From Penelope pileata (lineage: Eukaryota; Chordata; Aves; Galliformes; Cracidae), in the NCBI GenBank assembly GCA_013396635.1, contig WBMW01005513.1, forward strand, positions 483,456 through 547,455: 64,000 bases of DNA, in the 5' to 3' direction. The notes below the pieces were generated by a model. That model saw only the letters and a program-made list of their open reading frames with translations. It made no database searches and was not told where the DNA came from. Shown in pieces: positions 26,681 through 39,181 of this stretch. Both the position numbers and the translations under genes were made by a program. How positions within the stretch are numbered: the stretch's first letter is position 1; every line of letters begins with the position of its first letter.

Positions 26681-27837
26681 CCCCAGAACAGAAGTCTCTT
26701 TAAAGCAGAACATTTTTGACTAAGTATAGAGAGGAATACCTCCAGGAGAGGCAAAACCAGTCAGAGAGGAAAATATCTCTAATAGCTTCTTAACATGCAA
26801 AGAATAAATTCCACGTCTCTCTGTGGGGAACATTTCTTTGTCCTGAAATAAGGGGTGGAAAGATGGGGAAAATTAATTTCTTCTATCCCATTATGGACTT
26901 GCCTTCCATGTGGGATCCCTCTGACTTTTGGCCAACTTTTTGCACATATTTCTGTGATAGACCTGTAACTTTAACATGAACAGTTGCAGTATGCCTGAAT
27001 TCTGTAATATACATAAGTCGTCATCACTTGAGTGGGAAGGCATTGGTCCAAAACCCATTGATGATGATGGAATTGCTTCCACAGATTCTATAGAGCTTCA
27101 GATCAGTCCTTAAGTATGTACAACCACCAACTTTAATATTTTTAAGAATACACTAGCTCAGTTATGGAGAAAAAAGTACTATATGGCCTGATAAATAGAA
27201 TGCTTTCCAATTTGCTGAGCTACTGGCCATCTGCTGAACTCACTCTCTCTTAATCTAACAGGAAGTGTGCCTGCACAAAGGAAGCCATGAGCACTAAGAA
27301 AGGAAAAACGTCAAAGCTTAAATATACTGCCTTGGAATTACTAATGCATTTTCCCTATTACAATTATGTAGCTACCAGCATTTCATGTTTTCCTTGCATA
27401 AGCACTACCAAATGGGGAGATGCTGAGATGCCCCGTGCACCTTCAGATAAACTGAGCATTTGGAAGTAATTGAAATGGAGAGAAGGCGGGTTTCTTATTG
27501 GCCTTTACTGATATGTTCTGGTTTATATTAGGATGGAATTTCTGAGATTGAGAATGTATTCCTCTAACAAACAGTGGTTGCTATGGGAAATCTATACTCA
27601 TCCGTATTATTCTACTTGTACAAAAAAGACATGCATGCTGACAATTTGCTGGGATTTGAGTTTGCTTCAGAAAGTTAACAGATTCTAAGAGCGTTATACG
27701 TGTTATTTTATATCTTGCATTTGTCTTCTTTACTCGTCATTGTGATTGTTATGTGTAATCCTCAGGAATCCACATGGGCTGTAATCTGCCACCAATATAC
27801 CATTCTGTATTTTCCATCTTTACTTCTATCTAGGACA
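26681..27837. other. Non-coding DNA, no gene seen
   Basis: AT-rich unique sequence with frames of about 60 codons on both strands and no known motif. No repeat recognised until the small CR1 remnant downstream. Confidence 0.55.
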
Positions 27838-27972
27838 AGATGATGCTTGGAACAGCCAGCATAGATTTATGAAGGGTAAACAGCCTGACCAGTCTGGCAG
27901 CCTGCAAGGATGAAATAAGTTTTTCTGAGGACTGGGAGTGGAGTGGATGTATTTCATCCTGGCTCTATCACA
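27838..27972 (+). mobile_element. Old CR1-type LINE fragment (reverse transcriptase)
   Basis: A short internal fragment of a CR1-like reverse transcriptase. Codons from 27854 read SQHRFMKGK, matching the family's conserved SQHGFTKGK segment. About 60 bases later come weak remnants of the 'VDEGRAVDVVYLDFSKAF'-type segment (ggactgggagtggagtggatgt). Stops interrupt the frame soon after (TGA after QG). No 3' tail is present, so it is an internal piece of an old, eroded insertion. An unrelated chance match is possible but less likely, because two adjacent motifs occur in order. Confidence 0.62.
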
Positions 27973-30002
27973 AATATATGGATAAGAAACAAAATTCTAT
28001 AAAGAGGTCAAAGTAACATTGCTAGATACTTGAAGTCTCCAATTTCTTCAGAAAATAATCTGGAAAGTATTTGTAATGCAAATCTGTATTATCTGCTAAT
28101 TTTCCTCAGCATTTACCTGGATGTAAGGATAGAAGAGGCTTCTGGGGGAAGGCAATAGTGTAGCTTCCAACTCTGTCCATGCCATGAAGATTCCTCATAG
28201 TCATATCTGTAGTTGCACCCTTCTGATGCATCAGGAAACAACTACTATATTGTTTCCCAAAGACTAGCAGATTTGAGGGGGATGGCTCCAAAATCTAGCA
28301 CATATAAGCCCTATCTCAACAGCTTGTATTCTCCTCTGTTCGGCTTGCTAAATGCATTCACTGAGTGCTATGATATATTTGATAATACTGTCTCTTGAAG
28401 ATTCAGTCACTGAACCAGTCTGTGTATAGTGACTGTGTACACTGAAATCCCCTGCATTTCCATAGTTCTGTGCTAGTGATGACAGGCAAAATAATAGTAA
28501 TACCGAAGCCAACATAGTAGAAAAGAAACAAGACAGCCTAGACTCAGGATACATGCTAATGATACTATGAAGAAAATCTGAAAATATTCTACTATAGGTA
28601 GATCCCAATAGTACATAACATTTGAATTTTGACCACCTTTTCAAACTTGCAGTTGTCAAAATTGCAAAGATATTCATGAGGTTCAGGCTGGATTTACTGT
28701 TGCAGGCATTGTTTCATGGATACAGTCTATTTCTTCCCCACTATTGTGAAAAATCTGCTTATTCTAAGATGACTTGAAATACTGCTCAAAGAGCATCTGA
28801 GGCCGTTTTTCCATGCACCCAAAGGCAACTGAAACTGTGACAGAAAGGTGTAGAGCATGCAAAGTAGAGGTGGCAGTGCTGAACTTCCACTAACATCTGG
28901 TCATTAATTCCAGCTTTAGGGACTTCCAAAATGCTGGCAGACACAGCTCCAGCTGGCATGGGGACTGTTGCTTCTCCAAGAGCAGGTAAATAGGCCAGAT
29001 GGTCTCTAATTTTACTACTGTTTCTAGTATGGATGATGAGCCTTAGTCCCTATAGAGCAGTATGCCTTCCAAACACTGAACATTTTTATTCACCTTTGAT
29101 CACATGGAAATAATGCAATTATTAGAAGAGTAGTAAAATGATTAGAGCAGTGGCTAAAAAGAAAATCTGAGAGTGAGAAGCAAAGAAAAGGCAACAAAGA
29201 TCACCTTGCTTTCCTCTTTCCTTTCAGAATGGTAAAGTCTAGAAACTCTTTCCAAACAACTTTTTATTTGCTGTAAAACCAAATTGTTTCACCTGTGGGA
29301 AGGAACTGCAAGAAACTGTTTTATCTTTACTGCTTGTGTTCCTTTAAGCAGAAAAACAATGCAAAGCATGCAAGGACCCCAAAAATCCCATCAAGTAGTC
29401 TCTAGAACTCTAGTACTGAGAAGTGCATTAGGAAACCGGGAGGATACGAGTTTAAATCCTTTATCATTTTCAGTAGTTATTGGAGGGCATTTTTGCTATG
29501 GCTACATGCAGCACGAAAACTTCTAATGAGTTAGGAGGATGATATTTGGAGACTCTTGATTTGGAACCTAAGGCAATAGTCAGGCAGTGATTATGCAATT
29601 GTTGCATAATATGGAGAGTGCTTGCATGAATAATCCTATTAACATAAGAGTTTCACAATCAGGCCATTGTGGAACGCTGTACTGATCAAAATCATTCCAT
29701 ATTTATGGTGGAAAAATCAGCAAAATCACCATTTAAGAAAAGAAAAAGCGGTCTCATAAAGATAGTCTTTCACAGCAGGGGTAAGAATGTCAGAAGGAAA
29801 AATAGAGGAAAGTATTTTTTCAATTTAGTTAATGTAGTAGGAAGGATTGATTTTAATAGTTCGGCTTGAGAAAAGGAGAAGTTGAGAAAATATAGGTGAA
29901 TGCTATGGATTGTCATTAATTTGTCGTATCTGAGAGACTGTGAACACTAGGATAGACAAATGGATTAGAAAGGGAAAATACACAAGTCACCTGAATAATT
30001 TT
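27973..30002. other. Non-coding DNA, no gene seen
   Basis: About 2 kb of unique AT-rich DNA. The 109-codon minus-strand frame at 28348-28677 has no recognisable domain. No repeats recognised. Confidence 0.55.
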
Positions 30003-30030
30003 CAAATATTCATTTGCAAATATTTATTTG
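30003..30030 (+). repeat. Tandem duplication of a 14-mer
   Basis: caaatattcatttg (30003-30016) is followed directly by caaatatttatttg (30017-30030), differing at one base. It sits about 80 bp upstream of the GC-richer island. Confidence 0.85.
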
Positions 30031-30109
30031 TGAATAATAGAAAGTGCCAGAGCCAGCACATGTGAAAGGATTCCCAAATGTTTGCCTATTTTGCCAATAT
30101 TGCCTTTGT

Positions 30110-30550
30110 CCCAATACAGCAATAACCGGAGCAGCAGGTACAGCCCCAGCACTCTCTCTACCTACAAACCCTGTGGCAAGCAGCAAGCCCATGCTCCTGG
30201 GGCTCTTGTAGGAGCCCAGGCTGCCATGGGGCTGCTTTCCCCCACAGCATGGCAGAGCAGCATGCACGAGCAAACTGGAATGACCATGCTATGGCTGGAA
30301 AAGCAAAAATGTCGGTCCTTGCTGTTTGTGTGCACCGAGGGGAGAATACACGCTGAGCTTGGGCTTGTGCCAAGGGCAGCCCCAGGCTGGGCTCCAGCCA
30401 CTTGCAGGGTGGAAGTCGCGCTCTGGCCGCAAAACTTGCGTGCTGCCTCCTGCAGCTTTGCCAATGACAGAGCAATTGAGCATTTCCAAGGAACCTCTGT
30501 GCAAACACATAGGCGGCAGCAGCAGCAAAGCTGGTGCCAGCACTGCTATG
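30110..30550. other. GC- and CpG-richer island, unidentified
   Basis: This block is visibly richer in G and C than the AT-rich DNA on either side. It holds about ten CpG dinucleotides, including gtcgcgctctggccgc near 30415-30430. Open frames occur on both strands at once (158 and 82 codons plus; 116, 116 and 100 codons minus), as expected when GC-rich DNA lacks stop codons. None has a recognisable domain. It could be a weak CpG island marking a non-coding RNA promoter, an old LTR fragment, or a relic exon. No TATA box or known LTR end was identified. Confidence 0.45.
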
Positions 30551-31408
30551 AAAAATAAGTCATTGAATATCTGATACATGAAATCAAAGTTATATGCCAA
30601 AGCAGAAATGAACGTCTGTTTGGCTGGGTTTTTTTTCACTCTCCACCCCCTGAAGGTTTAAGGCTACGGGAATTGAGTCGGTCTATCAAGATGCTTCTCC
30701 AGGCATCAGGGACGAGGCAGAGTGACAGCTGAAATTTAACTTGAGCTAATGTTGCCAGAAAGAATTTGAATGTTTAGGTGCTGATAGCTAAAGAATTTGT
30801 ACAGTCATCTGTGCAAAATGACTGGGAAAAGCTATAGCTATCTGAGGAAAGTCATCTGCTTTTATCTCATGCCACAGCATTTAAAAAAGCAAATCCAGTG
30901 CCCTAAACACCAATAGCTGCAGAACACTGGAGCCTTACAAAGCCAGTTTGCTTCTAGCTGGATTTATTCATTAGGTCTGTAAATCTTTTGGCATGCCAGA
31001 ACTTCTGACTGTTTCCAGACCAAATAAAACTGATACAGGACAAAGAAAAATAATATTTTTATGGTTGTTCTTATGTGACAATCCAAGTTTAATTCTAGTC
31101 TGGAGGATAACCTTCAGGCAATCTTCCCTGTTTTGGATTTCTCTCATCCTGTAGATAGCAAAAGTTATCCAGTAGTCCCCTGTATATGTTGGTTTCTTGG
31201 ATGTATGTAATAGAGTTGAACGTGGCAGTAATCTTGAAATTTTATTTCTATGAGAAGATAGGTCTGGAGAACGTATTGAAGGTACAGTTCATTTCTTCTT
31301 GGTTACCCAGCACACTTTCGTGGTGCTTTCTAGGGTGCAAATGGAGTTTGCAGTGTGTCCTAGAAAATAAACTGGAAAGAGCTATTAAAGACACATCCCT
31401 CTACTTTA

Positions 31409-31429
31409 AAAAAAAAAATATATATATAT
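31409..31429 (+). repeat. A tract plus (TA)n microsatellite
   Basis: About eleven A followed by alternating TA dinucleotides. Simple sequence, likely to vary in length. Confidence 0.85.
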
Positions 31430-32126
31430 CAGTATATGGCAGTTTATACTTTCATTTTGGGGGAGATAATGAGTAATTGCTAAGAGCAGGCAAATCTCCA
31501 CTAATGTCAATGCAGCTGCATTCATTTAAATCAAATGAGGATCTGATTCACTATATGACAAAATGTCTCAACTAATATAATTAGCTAAAGCTGCAATCAA
31601 AGCCCAGCAGGGATGTAGGTTGTTGCATCAATGTAAAGTAGAACAAAAAGAGAAAATGAAAGTTTCCAATGTTTATGAATGTGATCAGCTACATCCACTG
31701 TTCTTTGGCTTTGGTTTCATATTTATTGATGTGATAAGCGAGGTTCTGTGCCCAGATGAGGTGAAGCATTTCTCTGGGTTGGGAGAGTTTTCCTCAGAAT
31801 CATTGAAATGACTTTTTCTTTTGTTTTCATTCAAGCAACAGACATCCTAACTCAGGCCTGTAGCTGCTGGACAAGCAGCTGTGAAAGCTAATATCCAAGC
31901 TTACGTTATCCATTTTCTTATTCGTTGCTCCCAAGGCTCCGCATTTGGCTCACCAGAGGCAAGTGGCTATTTTGCTAGGTGCTTTAGCATGCTTATTCCC
32001 AGACCTGTCTGACTAGATCTCTGAGGCAGAGCTTATTATTGCTCTGTGCCTGTCACTGTGCCTCCTGCAATGAAAGCAGCCCTCTCGTAGCTGCTGCTTT
32101 CTGCCCCTTCCCCGCAGCACCAATTA

Positions 32127-32144
32127 CAATGACTGCAGTCATTG
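32127..32144. repeat. Perfect 18-bp palindrome
   Basis: caatgactgcagtcattg is its own reverse complement over all 18 bases with no spacer. A fully symmetric site of this length suggests a dimer-binding site, but no known factor motif was matched. It lies in the conserved-looking segment 32060-32400. Confidence 0.8.
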
Positions 32145-34334
32145 CCAGGCAGAAATACCTCCAATATAAACCAAATCCCATAACTGTTAAGAAATACAAC
32201 CTTGACAAGGCCAAAAATTTCCAACTTAGCCTTTGACTCAGTGAATGAAAGTGCCTCCTGTGGTCAATTTTGTTTTCGAGATTATCACAATATCCAGGAG
32301 CCTCAGCTTTTCTCTTGGCTGCTGGTCTGAGCAAAAACGATGGAGACGAGCATGAAATGCTTTGTCAGTGCCCTTGTAAACAGTTTGCAGCTGTGCTGGG
32401 GCATGTATCTCTGGGAGGGGTCAGACTATAACCCCTTGTACCTTGTCAGCAGAAACAAGTTTGATTGCAACGTTTTCCTGCTAACAGGGTATTTTAACAT
32501 CCAGTTTTAGGTAAAAGAGAGTAGCAGTTTGGTTTTTTTACTTCTCAGTGGTACAGTGAGTGCAAAGAAAAAGCTTCCTGTGGTAACATTCATATGTAAA
32601 CTACAAAATGACATTCAGAACAATGCATGGTATCTGGATCTTAGTCCTCCCCAAAATCTTTCAAACAGGTCATAAAATGATGCAAGAATGGACAGTTGAA
32701 TGCTGAATGAACATTTCTGACCACTGTTACTCATTGCTACTCTGGTAACAGAGAGGAGCAGTGTGATGGGAGACTCCAGAGCCTGGGGGCTCAATAGCAG
32801 GATCCCCAGCGCCATGAGGCAGGATGTAGCATGTTCTACAGAGCAGCTCCTCCTCCCTTCTCTGTTTTCTTTCCCGAGGATTCAGATTGACTGGAACTGG
32901 GTAAAAATCTTTCGCTAATGAATATAACGGCACGCAGGAAAGGCTATCCTACTTATTGGAAACTCAGTTAGCAGGAGATAGAAAATTAAAATACTAAAGT
33001 TATGCATTGCAAAAGTGTGTATGTTGAAATACTATTTAAAAAATCCTGTTTGAGATGAATTTCTATCCTAACAATTCTGGTTGTGGTAACTACAAGAAGC
33101 CTCTTAATTTCCCTGTAAGTTCATAAGATGACAATATCTGTCTCAAAATTTCTATTCCTAGCATTTCTCACTTCACTTACTCTAAGGTTCTCTGTGTTCA
33201 AATTACCTTAATTCTTGAGTGCCTGAACACTTTATGAAGTACAATTTGAGAATTTCATTTCAGTTTCATATTTGCTTGGTTTTTTTTGAGGATGGTTAAT
33301 TTTTCACACATCACACGGTTTAGGTAAGAATGTTAGTGGCTACTCAATCTAGAAAAAGCAAAAAAGATACTATAAAAAAAGTAAATGGTGGGGTACATTG
33401 CTCAGACATGATGCTAACATATTTACAAAGCAATTAAGCAAGAATGAAAGAGTCTGAGACAGTGTCTGAGAGTTATGGAATTATCAATTGTCCAGTTTCC
33501 AGCTATAAGGATTTAGAACTGCATGGCTCTTTTCTATCAAGAACATTTCACCTATTTGTGACCTGAGCAGGGCAGGGTTTTTCACTTCTTGCTGGCTATA
33601 AACCTAGGGAAAAAATGAAAGAAAAAAGGGCACCTCAGATGAAGTGAGTTTGATCAGTGATTTGTAGCATTGAACAATGGTTATTATAGTTAGTGCTGTC
33701 TGCTAACATTTGCTGACAGGAAGATTTTCCAATGATGTTTTCAGTTTCATAGTTTTAGTAGCAATTTAATTACAGTAAAATCACCAGAACAAACTGCATT
33801 AACTGATTTGACAGTATACTGGAGTCTAATACAAATTAATTCTTTATGGTTAAGTGGTGTAAAATGTGGATTGCTTCTAATGTACAAAATGAAATCCAAT
33901 ACTTTCATTTTTTTTCAATATCCAGTTCAGCAAAAGACTTCTTTCCTTCAAGATACAGATATGGACAACTAAAAACCTCTGTATTAGTAGTTAAATTCTT
34001 AAAGATTCTGAAAGACAAGTTCAGAGAACTTTCTTCTGTCAGATCTTCTGGTTAAATTTAAAGCATTTTGTTTAACAGATATTTCAGTTGCATTCTTTGC
34101 ACCCCTCAGAGCACTTTTGTGCATGGTCATGTGTAGTCCAGCTTCCAGAAAAACAGGACAGCTTGCAATAGAGAAAAATGAGCTACAAGCATTTTTCTAC
34201 TAAAAATCTAGAGATGGTAGCTAGGACACTTAAATCTTTTTTGAAGTTGCAAATTATAGGGGAAAAAAAAAGATTGTGAAGAATTAAAATGAGTATTTGA
34301 ATTGAACATTAGCTATTGATTAATCTGTTTAGGG

Positions 34335-34632
34335 CAGGGATCTTATGGGTGCTCATAAATATCTAAAGGGTGGGTGTCAAGTGGATGGGGCCAGGCTCTT
34401 TTCAGTGGTGCCCAGTGACAGGACAATACAAACATAAAGAAAAATGTCTTTACTGTGAGGGTGACAGAGCACTGGAACAGGCTGCCCAGAGAGGTTGTTG
34501 AGTCTCCTTCTCTGGAGATATCCAAAACCCACTTAGATTTTTTCCTGTGCAACCTACTGTAGGGAACCTTCTTAAGCAGGAAGTTTGGACTAGATGGTCT
34601 CCAGAGGTCCTTTCCAGCCCCTATGATTCTGT
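34335..34632 (+). mobile_element. CR1 LINE, 5'-truncated copy (3' end)
   Basis: The last 300 bases of a CR1 element. It contains the typical 'cataaatatctaaagggtgg' segment, then 'gtgcccagtgacagga', 'ctggaacaggctgcccagag' and 'gactagatggtctccagagg', and ends at ctatgattctgt. The family's C-terminal coding segment is present but out of frame in places. It faces the minus-strand CR1 copy about 600 bp downstream. The minus-strand frame at 34343-34552 is a shadow. Confidence 0.93.
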
Positions 34633-35242
34633 TGTCTTCACATCTATTTACTTAGATTGGAGAAAGGGATAAATTTTATGTTTAGATATGGAAATTTTCT
34701 TGAGTTGCTAGCTGACGGCAACAAATGGTAATGAAAGCAAACACTGAAAAAGTACAGCAAGGTTTCTCAAGTGCAATCGCAAGTTGTGTTGCTGAAGTAA
34801 GTGAGCTTCAGGCTTCAAAGACAAGCAACTAGAGACTCTCAATGTATCCCCATGGGAAGAAATTCACTATCGAGAAATTCTGACATTCCAGACATAATTT
34901 CTGACTAAATATGAAAACATCCACTAAGAGCATATGTTTTAGGTGATGATACCTGTCTTGTGAAGAGGGGTACAATTTAAGAATCTTGTGAAAGAAAAAT
35001 AATACTCTTGAGACACTTAAATGTTCTTCGGTACAAATATGCGTCTTTGAAATCCCTGTAGATCTTGGCTTCTCTGTCAAAACATTGAGAGTAGCATTGA
35101 GACATTCTACACAGTGACTCACCAAATGACAAGGTTTTTACCTGTCTTTTGACCCCTGAAAATTAGAGAGATGATGGCTCTCTGAGGGTTAACCGTTCCC
35201 TTCCTGCTATATCTCTGTACAGAAGAGACATCACAAAACAGG
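34633..35242. other. Spacer between two opposed CR1 copies
   Basis: About 600 bp of unique AT-rich sequence. The 98-codon minus-strand frame (34829-35125) has no recognisable domain. No other feature seen. Confidence 0.6.
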
Positions 35243-35530
35243 AGTGTGGCTGGTGTTGGAAGGGACCCCTCGAAATCAAGCACGGTCACCTACAGCAAGT
35301 CGTGCAGGACCATGTCCAGTCAGGTTTTGAATATCTCCACTAAGACTCTGTGCAACTGTTCCAGTGTTTGCCAGCCTCGGCGTAAGACAGAGTTTATGAT
35401 TGTGTTCAGAAGCAATGTTGTGTTTCAGTTTGTGCCCGTTGCCTCTTATACTGTCAAGTGTGCACCACTAGAACAGTGTGACTCCCTTGTCCTCATTCCC
35501 TCACATCAGGTACTCATGGGATCCTCTGTA
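35243..35530 (-). mobile_element. CR1 LINE, 5'-truncated copy (3' end), minus strand
   Basis: Read on the plus strand it shows the reversed CR1 3' region: 'tgttggaagggacccc', 'caggttttgaatatctccac', 'ctgttccagtgtttg', then 'tttgtgcccgttgcctctta'. The terminal octamers are missing or degraded at the left end. The 114-codon frame at 35246-35590 crosses it and is not a gene. Together with the plus-strand copy at 34335-34632 it forms an inverted pair. Confidence 0.9.
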
Positions 35531-36529
35531 GGGTTTCAGTCAGTAGTTTATTACAAACATTATGCGAAAATAATAGTTTGCCACATTTAAAATTTATTTC
35601 CCACTGAAACTCCATTAGCTTTGAATGGCTCAAGCAAGACAGGTAACAGGTAACTGTGCTGGCATTTGGTGAATCAGGCACTGCAGGAAGTATATAAATC
35701 TAAAGCAGAAAATTCATCATTTCAAAGCTGTTTTTGTCCAGAAATCCAAGTGTTTTCCAGATGAAATGAAGTCATGCAAATTTGTGGTCATGCTCAAAGC
35801 CAAGAAGCAGCTGACTAGAGCTGAGAACAGCTTTTCTGTAGACCTCCAACCCAAACAAGCCTAGGCTCAAGATCCAATGTGTTTGTGTAGTATCAGCTAT
35901 CTTCTTGGAAATGTTGCTGACACCAGCCTGCACATATATGCCTTTTCTACCCTTTCCCTTTTCACATACTAGGAAATATTTTCCTCAGTGGGTGTAAATC
36001 TGCATGATTGTGCTGAATGAGGTCCCTGCAAGATCCTCTACTGTGAATATCTTTGTCACTTGTTTTTACCTCCTTGATGGAATGCTAAAGGCAGGAGGCA
36101 GAAAACTACCAGAGCAGAGTTGATGGCTACCCACAAAATGAAATAGAGTTGGACAACAGGCAAGCTCTTACCCAGGAAAATGGTTTTGTACAGGAATAAG
36201 TCATCTCTCAGCAAGGTTGTATGCTAAGATCTGTGCTTGCTTTGAGAAGGTGAGCAAGCTCTGGTGATGGCAGATTGGAACATGGCAAAGGACAAGAACC
36301 CCTCAGCTCTTGAGGCCAATTTCACCATTTTGTAGTGCAGATGTTCCAGGAGCCTCACAAAACAGTGCGTACCCATGTCTCTTTGAATACGTCATACTGT
36401 GGATTTCTCAGGGAAGCATAAGCAGGAGAGAGAACTACTGCTTTCAAACTGCTCTTCTAAAGAATCAGTATTTTTAGGTTTGTCCCTCTTTGTTTAAAAA
36501 GAAAGTTGCCTGGTCAGAATACTGTGCCA
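35531..36529. other. Non-coding DNA, no gene seen
   Basis: About 1 kb of unique sequence with no frame of note and no recognised repeat. Confidence 0.6.
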
Positions 36530-36725
36530 AGCACGCATGTGAGACGAGCTGCCTATACAACAAGCTGGCAGCGACCTGAAGCCACTGCCCCATGCCCCTG
36601 GGCAGGGCAGTGCAGCATGCTCAGGTGCTGGGGCCCAGGCTCCAGGGGTGGGCAGTTCTCTCCTAGTGGCTGCCTGCAGCACACAGCCACCCTGTCTGCT
36701 TGCTGAGCCTTTGGGGTGCACGTGC
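36530..36725. other. GC-rich patch, unidentified
   Basis: A 200-bp block rich in CCTGGGCAGGG-type sequence within AT-rich DNA. Frames are open on both strands (36494-36721 minus, 36506-36706 plus), which reflects composition. It does not match the CR1 segments I know. It could be a relic of another repeat or a regulatory element. Confidence 0.4.
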
Positions 36726-39165
36726 TGGAAAGCTTGGTTGCCAGATAGAAGCAGGGTGTATTTGTGTTGAAAAATTAAGATTTGACATAATCAAACTACC
36801 AAAGAAGAATTGAACTGTGGGTAAATAATAAAATAGGTACAGAACACTGTGTTTCACAGATCAAGAAGAAAAGAGCCAAGTGTCTGTATGAGTTCTGAGT
36901 TGAAATTCCATTAGAATAATCATTTTAAAGGCATCTATTTTCCTTACAATCATAAGTTAATCACATAATATGCTTCTGACAGGTATTATGAATGTGGAAA
37001 ATAGCTCTAGCTTTTCAGACTGTCAAACAGACTGATAAGCTGTGCCAGTGAGTTCACCCAACCTGTCGTACTAAAATGTTGTTTCACTGACATACGCTAC
37101 TTACTGTTACGTGTTCCTATATTGCTAAATAAAAGCAATTATGTGTGTATAATTACATATTATTTATTAAGCACCACAACTGCTTGCATATTGTTAGGCA
37201 CACTGAGAATGTGTTTGTTGTCGCATGTCTTTGTTAACAATAGCTGGGGAGCTGCTACTCCAGCTATTTATTAGGACAGCATTAAATGTGAAAATTTTGG
37301 GACCAAAAGGAGAGATAATATTTATGTTTGTTTAGGTTTGTTACCATGGTACTTAGGATAGTTACTATGGGAATGGAAACAAATTGATGAGTTACCATTA
37401 CCCACTAGTATCTGTACGACAGGAGTTTTGTTTTTAAAAGCCACTAGCTTCAGCTTCATTGATTTGCTCCAAACTCTTTTTTTTCTTATTTAACTCTTTT
37501 GTCTACATTGAAAAGGAGAAAGGGAGAAAAGAAAGTCCTGGTGGAAACCATTATTTAAAGTTATATCCAGATGAAAGCACAGAAGGTGTTTGTAACATAA
37601 AACAGAAAAAATGCCTGCAGTGATTGGTCCAAGTGAAGGAAAATAGAAACTTATGATCATATATTTTACCATGTAGGTTATTCAGAGTAAAGGGTGTGAA
37701 TGGCCCACTCATTTGGGACAGGATCTTCCTGCTCTCTCATTGCCTTAGTGGTGTGCATACCTGCACGGCACACAAGTTGTCTTTAGAGCAGAATTGTATT
37801 AAATCCACACAGACAGGAATTAAAGCAAATAGTCATAGAAAATGCGTAATAAAGGTAGTGGAAAAGGGGAGGTTAAATTTTACACAACTGGGCTTTCTTA
37901 GGAACTTTACTAGGGTTCAGATCCACAAATGTTCACAGTTGCAAAAGGTTATAGCCAGATTAAACTGTGCTCAGCATGCTCAGATATCTTCAGTAATCGG
38001 TGTACTTCTTCCTAGATATTTTGTAACATTTGGGTATAAACATCAAGCCTTATTAAAATCTCCTGGTCGGTCTCTGCAGACTTGTGAGCTTTAGAGATCT
38101 TTATCACCAGCCTGTGGTGCTTGGACTAGAGCAGAGGCATGGTGCTTTGGATGCTGGGCAGCCTACGCAGCTCTGCTTTCCAGAGGTTCCAGCAGGACCT
38201 CTCTTTCCAGCAGAGCTGGCTGCTAGTTGCACTCATACTGTGCCTTATTCCAGGGACAGGAGACAAAATTCATGCTGAGAATCAGGACCATGTTCTTAGC
38301 TGCCTCAATATAGGGAGATTAATAAATCAAAAGCAATATAACACTAAAACCTCTAAAATCAAGTCTAAGAAAGAGTTTCAAATTCATCATTTGAGAAATA
38401 ATCTTTTTCCTTTTTTTTTTTTCTTTTTGCACCATGATGTTTGGTGTCTGACTTGCAACTTTTGGCTGCAAGGGTGCAGCCATACACTGTACTTCTGTTA
38501 ATAAACCATCACGGTTTTCCCCAGACACACTCTCCAACAAATAGGTTAATTTTATTCTGCTTAAAATCTTCTTTTTGAAGAGAGTTAATTGCTGCTTCAC
38601 AGTTTTTATCTTTACAAAGTAGAATTATGATTCTACTTGACATTTAAAACCAACAACAACCAAAAAAAAGAAATCATTGAGCCTGTGCTGTGTTGCAAAT
38701 AGTCCCAGGGAGAGCACCAATTCTGATCCCTTCACTCGATCCCAGCGGTCTCCAGCAGTGTTTGGTAGGGTTACCTGGCGACCAGCTGCACAAACACTGT
38801 ACCTGGCCCTTTCAGTCATGCAAAACCCTGCATCTGCAAACCTAAAAGCCTTCTGTGTACAGAAACATCACAAATAAATACCAGAGTGGGGACTGTCCCA
38901 ATTAAACAGCTGTAAAAATAAAAAACAAATATTAAAAAGGTTTGCCTTATGACCAAGCTGTGAAACCACAAGGAAAGCATCTGCAAGGAGCAGTTAGAAC
39001 AAATAATACTTTCCATTCAGCTGTACAGGCAAAGTCACTTGCAGGCAAGTGTCTAGGATGCCGGTTATTACATTTAACAGTTACTTACAGAAAAGGTAGA
39101 GGTAAGCTCTCCTTCAGGCTCACTCTCAAATAACAGGACACCTTAGTCTGATGTATCATTGAAAG

Positions 39166-39181
39166 TATCTATCTATCTATC
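39166..39181 (+). repeat. (TATC)4 microsatellite
   Basis: About four TATC units in a row. Short tetranucleotide repeat, probably variable between individuals. Confidence 0.85.

Larger units (their letters stand above)
30551..34334. other. Non-coding DNA with conserved-looking texture
   Basis: No gene recognised. The segments at 30660-30970 and 32060-32400 have balanced, non-repetitive composition without simple repeats, as often seen in conserved non-coding elements, but this cannot be tested here. An A run with a TA microsatellite lies at 31409-31429. Frames are 60-96 codons without domains. Confidence 0.45.

Noticed and set aside
26665..26690. Splice-acceptor-like T16-CCCCAG
   Set aside because: No plausible exon, donor site or partner exon could be recognised.
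30082..30639. 158-codon plus frame and three minus frames of 100-116 codons
   Set aside because: All overlap in the GC-rich island, where stop codons are rare; no domain, and both strands are open at once.
38740..38780. Sequence resembling an RFX X-box (gttacctggcgacc)
   Set aside because: Match to the consensus is partial and a single weak site in 64 kb is expected by chance.
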